Below are positions 61,679 to 64,000 of a stretch of DNA of 64,000 bases, one piece after another (position 1 is the stretch's first letter; every line of letters begins with the position of its first letter). The notes beneath the pieces are model-generated. The model did not search any database, was not told the DNA's origin, and saw nothing but the letters and a program-made list of their open reading frames with translations. This DNA is from Clostridium sp. UBA4548 (lineage in GTDB: Bacteria > Bacillota > Clostridia > Clostridiales > Clostridiaceae), in assembly GCF_002387895.1 (NCBI RefSeq), contig NZ_DGLI01000028.1:124001-188000 (forward strand). The letters are read 5' to 3'. The position numbers and the translations under genes were made by a program.

Positions 61679-62347
61679 CTAAAGTTTTAAATCTTCCTCT
61701 AGAGCTAATAAAAATTCTTCACAAGCCTTTTGAATGTACGGCTTATCACTTGCATCTAAAATTTCTCTAACTTTTGGGACAGCTCTCTTGGATTTAAGCT
61801 TTTGAAGTGATTTTATAGCATAGGAAACCACCTGAGAATTAGCATCACTTAAAGCTCTAATTAGTGCAACTTCTCCTTTTTCATGAGCAAGCTTTCCTAG
61901 TGCAGATACGGCTAATCTTCTTATATTAACATGATTATTTACAGTTCCCTTAATTAAAATATCTACACATTCCTCTATTCTCAATTCTCCTATAATCCAA
62001 ATTGCTGACTCTTTGTCCTTTAGAGTTAATTCCATATAATTTCTTTTTATAAAGTCTTTAAGTTTTTCTTTGTTCACCTTATCTAAGCTGTTTAAAACGT
62101 AAATCCTTTCCGATTTATCGGCCTTAGCTAAGGATTTAAATAATTCATCTATGCTGGAACTTTTAACTAAATATCTATATTTAATTTTAGCATTAATTAT
62201 CTGCTTTTGTATTGTAACCTTATCTAAGTTTCTAATTTTACTAATAGCCTCTAAAGATTTTCCTTCTAAATGCAGGAAATAGGTTATTTCTTCTTCGCTA
62301 TAGTTTTCTATGAAATCCCAATTGTATTTTACTAATCCGCTGCTCAA
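61679..62347 (-). CDS. HEAT-repeat protein
   Basis: Helical repeat protein of 222 residues. Residues 110-215 form HEAT/PBS-type repeats, e.g. NHVNIRRLAVSALGKLAHEKG and DANSQVVSYAIKSLQKLKSK. The N-terminal part (FIENYSEEEITYFLHLEGKS) looks like a small helical DNA- or protein-binding module. The start is TTG with AAGGTGG. HEAT proteins mostly bind other proteins or act on phycobilin/cofactor attachment; no specific role is visible here. Confidence 0.78.
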   Translation of the reverse strand: MSSGLVKYNWDFIENYSEEEITYFLHLEGKSLEAISKIRNLDKVTIQKQIINAKIKYRYLVKSSSIDELFKSLAKADKSERIYVLNSLDKVNKEKLKDFIKRNYMELTLKDKESAIWIIGELRIEECVDILIKGTVNNHVNIRRLAVSALGKLAHEKGEVALIRALSDANSQVVSYAIKSLQKLKSKRAVPKVREILDASDKPYIQKACEEFLLALEEDLKL

Positions 62348-62520
62348 ACTCTTACCACCTTAAACTCTATTTATAAGAAATAAAAATTATGTGTCTACTT
62401 ATATATGAATTTATATACTTTACTTAAGATTTCAGAATAACCAAATTAAATTTTCACCCCAAAACTAATATTATATAAGAAGTTTATATAATAACTTATA
62501 AGTAAATCTCTCTATAAAAT

Positions 62521-62554
62521 ATAAGATATGAACTATTAAAAAGTCATATCTTAT
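62521..62554 (-). terminator. Terminator of the small zinc-ribbon gene
   Basis: Perfect 11-base arms ATAAGATATGA / TCATATCTTAT with a 12-base loop and a minus-strand TATTTTATA tract. Confidence 0.65.
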
Positions 62555-62576
62555 ATATCACATATTAATTTTACGA

Positions 62577-62801
62577 CTATAAATGGATTTTCTCAATGTT
62601 TTTCCTTTCAAATCCTCCACATTTATTACATTTAAATATATGGACACAACAATTTCCATTGTCATCTATGGGATCATCAGCACTGTAGTCATCAAAATAC
62701 TCTTGTTCTCGTCCTTTATTCTCCATGACACCCTCACAGTGATGGCATTTATAAACTGTATTGTATAAATCATTACACAATGGGCAAATTACTTCCTCCA
62801 T
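62577..62801 (-). CDS. Small zinc-ribbon protein
   Basis: Protein of 74 residues with three cysteine pairs: CPLC at 6-9, CHHC near 19, and CNKC near 59, plus two cysteines (CC) near 50. The first two look like a small zinc ribbon, the third with the CC pair like another. The middle is very acidic (EQEYFDDYSADDPIDD). I do not recognise a named family. GGAGG lies before the ATG and it has its own terminator, which supports expression. Confidence 0.7.
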   Translation of the reverse strand: MEEVICPLCNDLYNTVYKCHHCEGVMENKGREQEYFDDYSADDPIDDNGNCCVHIFKCNKCGGFERKNIEKIHL

Positions 62802-62907
62802 AACTTGAGCCTCCTACTAAAAACTGATTTTATTATTTTCACTGGTTTCTTAATATGATTATTCTACAAAAACCTGTAAACTATTCTACTAGTGTAGCTT
62901 ACAAATA

Positions 62908-62933
62908 GAAAAAGCAGAGAACCCTCTGCTTTT
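62908..62933 (-). terminator. Terminator of hflX
   Basis: Ten-base arms AAAAGCAGAG / CTCTGCTTTT with a four-base loop, ending two bases from the hflX stop codon. Confidence 0.85.
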
Positions 62934-62934
62934 C

Positions 62935-64000
62935 CTATTCTACAATATAATTTTTACATTTATTATAAACTTCTTCATCACCTTGAACCTTTACTAAAGT
63001 TCCTTCTTCTAAGTATTCTTCGCCTTCAACCTTTGCATTTCTATGAAGATAAGCTACTGTTGAGGAATCACTATAAGGTATTATCACCTTAAAGCTTTTT
63101 AATTTATATGGTAATATTTTTGTGCACTCTTGAAGTAACTCATCTAAATTTTCACCAGTTTTAGCTGAAATCTCAATGATGTTGTATTTTGAAAACTTCT
63201 CTTTAAGGCTAATTAATTGTTCCTCTGAAGTTTTATCAATTTTATTAAATACTAAAATTGTAGGCTTCTCACCTGCACCTAATTCTTTTAACACCTCTTC
63301 AACTACTTCTATTTGAAGAGCTGCAGTAGCACTTGAAGAGTCTACTACATGAAGAAGTATATCTGAATACACAACTTCTTCTAAGGTTGATTTAAAGGCT
63401 TCCACTAAATCATGTGGGAGTTTTCTTATGAATCCAACAGTGTCAGTTACTGTTGCTTCTCTATTATCTGGAAGCACTATACCTCTTGTAGTAATATCTA
63501 AGGTTGCAAATAGCATATCTGCTTCAAACACCTTTTCCTTTGTCACAGCTGACTTTTGTGGTGAAAAATCAGTAAGAATATTTCTTAAAGTTGACTTTCC
63601 AGCATTGGTATAGCCCACAAGAGAAATTCTTGAAATATTATCCTTATTTCTACCTTCTCTTTGTGTAGCTCTGGTTGTTTTAATTTTTTCTAACTCTCTA
63701 TTTAAATCATAAATAGTTTCCTTTATATGTCTTCTATCTGTTTCTAACTTCTTTTCTCCCGGTCCTCTAGTTCCAATTCCTCCCCCAGTTCTTGAAAGAA
63801 CGGTTCCAAGGCCACTTAACCTACTCAATCTATATTTTAATTGAGATAACTCTACTTGAATTTTTGCTTCTTTTGTTTTAGCTCTTCTTGCAAATATATC
63901 CAAGATTAAAGTAGTTCTATCAACTACCTTAACACCCAGAGCTTGCTCAAGATTTCTCACCTGAGATCCTGATAATTCTTCATCGAAAATTACTACATTT
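62935..64000 (-). CDS. hflX: GTPase HflX (start beyond window end)
   Basis: Ribosome-associated GTPase that splits stalled or stressed 70S ribosomes. The reading frame stays open to the window edge, with NVVIFDEELSGSQ before RNLEQALGVKVVDRT, so the true start is outside; the internal GTG at VRNLEQ is not the start. The glycine-rich GGIGTRGPGEKKLE lies before the G domain. G motifs: GYTNAGKST, DTVGFIRKLPHDLVEAF, NKID. The C-terminal part is complete. Confidence 0.95.
   Translation of the reverse strand, partial: NVVIFDEELSGSQVRNLEQALGVKVVDRTTLILDIFARRAKTKEAKIQVELSQLKYRLSRLSGLGTVLSRTGGGIGTRGPGEKKLETDRRHIKETIYDLNRELEKIKTTRATQREGRNKDNISRISLVGYTNAGKSTLRNILTDFSPQKSAVTKEKVFEADMLFATLDITTRGIVLPDNREATVTDTVGFIRKLPHDLVEAFKSTLEEVVYSDILLHVVDSSSATAALQIEVVEEVLKELGAGEKPTILVFNKIDKTSEEQLISLKEKFSKYNIIEISAKTGENLDELLQECTKILPYKLKSFKVIIPYSDSSTVAYLHRNAKVEGEEYLEEGTLVKVQGDEEVYNKCKNYIVE

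Noticed and set aside
1..64000. CRISPR arrays, insertion sequences, prophage genes, tRNA or rRNA genes
   Set aside because: No regularly spaced repeats, transposase or integrase frames, tRNA-like folds with CCA-type ends, or rRNA signatures were seen on either strand.

Overview
The window is a gene-dense, strongly AT-rich stretch of a low-GC Gram-positive chromosome, almost certainly a proteolytic Clostridium (sensu stricto) or close relative. The evidence is GGAGG-type ribosome sites with frequent TTG and GTG starts, the ruvAB-queA-tgt-yajC-scfAB-secDF-apt-relA-hisS-aspS gene order, a SCIFF peptide with its radical-SAM maturase, an alanine T-box and a complete anaerobic ornithine-fermentation operon. 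Nearly every gene is on the minus strand. The plus-strand genes are a desulfurase-like gene at 11.1 kb and a threonine/serine exporter pair at 33.3 kb. I see no tRNA, rRNA, CRISPR array, insertion sequence or prophage.

Layout, left to right. (1) 0-7 kb: start of an RNase J gene (cut by the window edge), fur, a DUF1292 gene, ruvX, ireB and alaS behind a T-box leader, then an AI-2E-type permease overlapping a PRC-barrel gene. (2) 7-12.4 kb: an iron-sulfur/thiolation operon iscR-iscS-iscU-mnmA-iscU with an operator-like inverted repeat over its promoter, and a divergent class V aminotransferase. (3) 12.4-22.5 kb: accessory region with an APC permease, two paralogous 840-residue FtsX/MacB-type permeases around one ATPase, an AEC carrier, a flavin reductase, and at least two decayed gene remnants that ordinary ORF calling misses. 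(4) 23-32.8 kb: the ornithine operon ord-ortA-ortB-oraS-oraE-glmL-like-orr, preceded by a textbook -24/-12 (sigma-54) promoter and next to a sigma-54 activator gene. (5) 33-37.5 kb: a two-gene ThrE exporter, an HTH-TPR regulator in gene-poor DNA, and a probable 6S RNA gene. (6) 37.9-57 kb: conserved housekeeping block (aspS, hisS, hemZ, MBL hydrolase, dtd, relA, apt, a RecJ-like gene, secF, secD, scfB, scfA, TIGR04086, yajC, tgt, queA, ruvB, ruvA, a BofC-like gene). (7) 57-64 kb: pepF, a DUF3785 gene, yebC, a YigZ-type gene, a HEAT-repeat gene, a small zinc-ribbon gene and hflX (cut by the window edge).

How the genes work together. The ornithine operon would racemise L-ornithine (Orr), isomerise it with a B12/PLP aminomutase (OraS/OraE), oxidise 2,4-diaminopentanoate (Ord) and cleave the product with CoA to alanine and acetyl-CoA (OrtA/OrtB). 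The sigma-54 activator next door is the obvious switch. The isc-mnmA operon supplies sulfur for Fe-S clusters and tRNA thiolation. The 38-56 kb block joins translation, the stringent response, purine salvage, Sec export, queuosine synthesis and recombination repair.

Most unusual items: a short RecJ-family protein at the recJ locus that has lost most of its metal-binding residues; frameshifted gene remnants around the ABC transporter cluster, one with two eight-G tracts; a duplicated IscU on either side of mnmA; an inverted repeat over the iscR promoter; and the sigma-54 control of ornithine fermentation. Nothing here is clearly a wholly new system; the best leads are the degenerate RecJ and the regulatory architecture.
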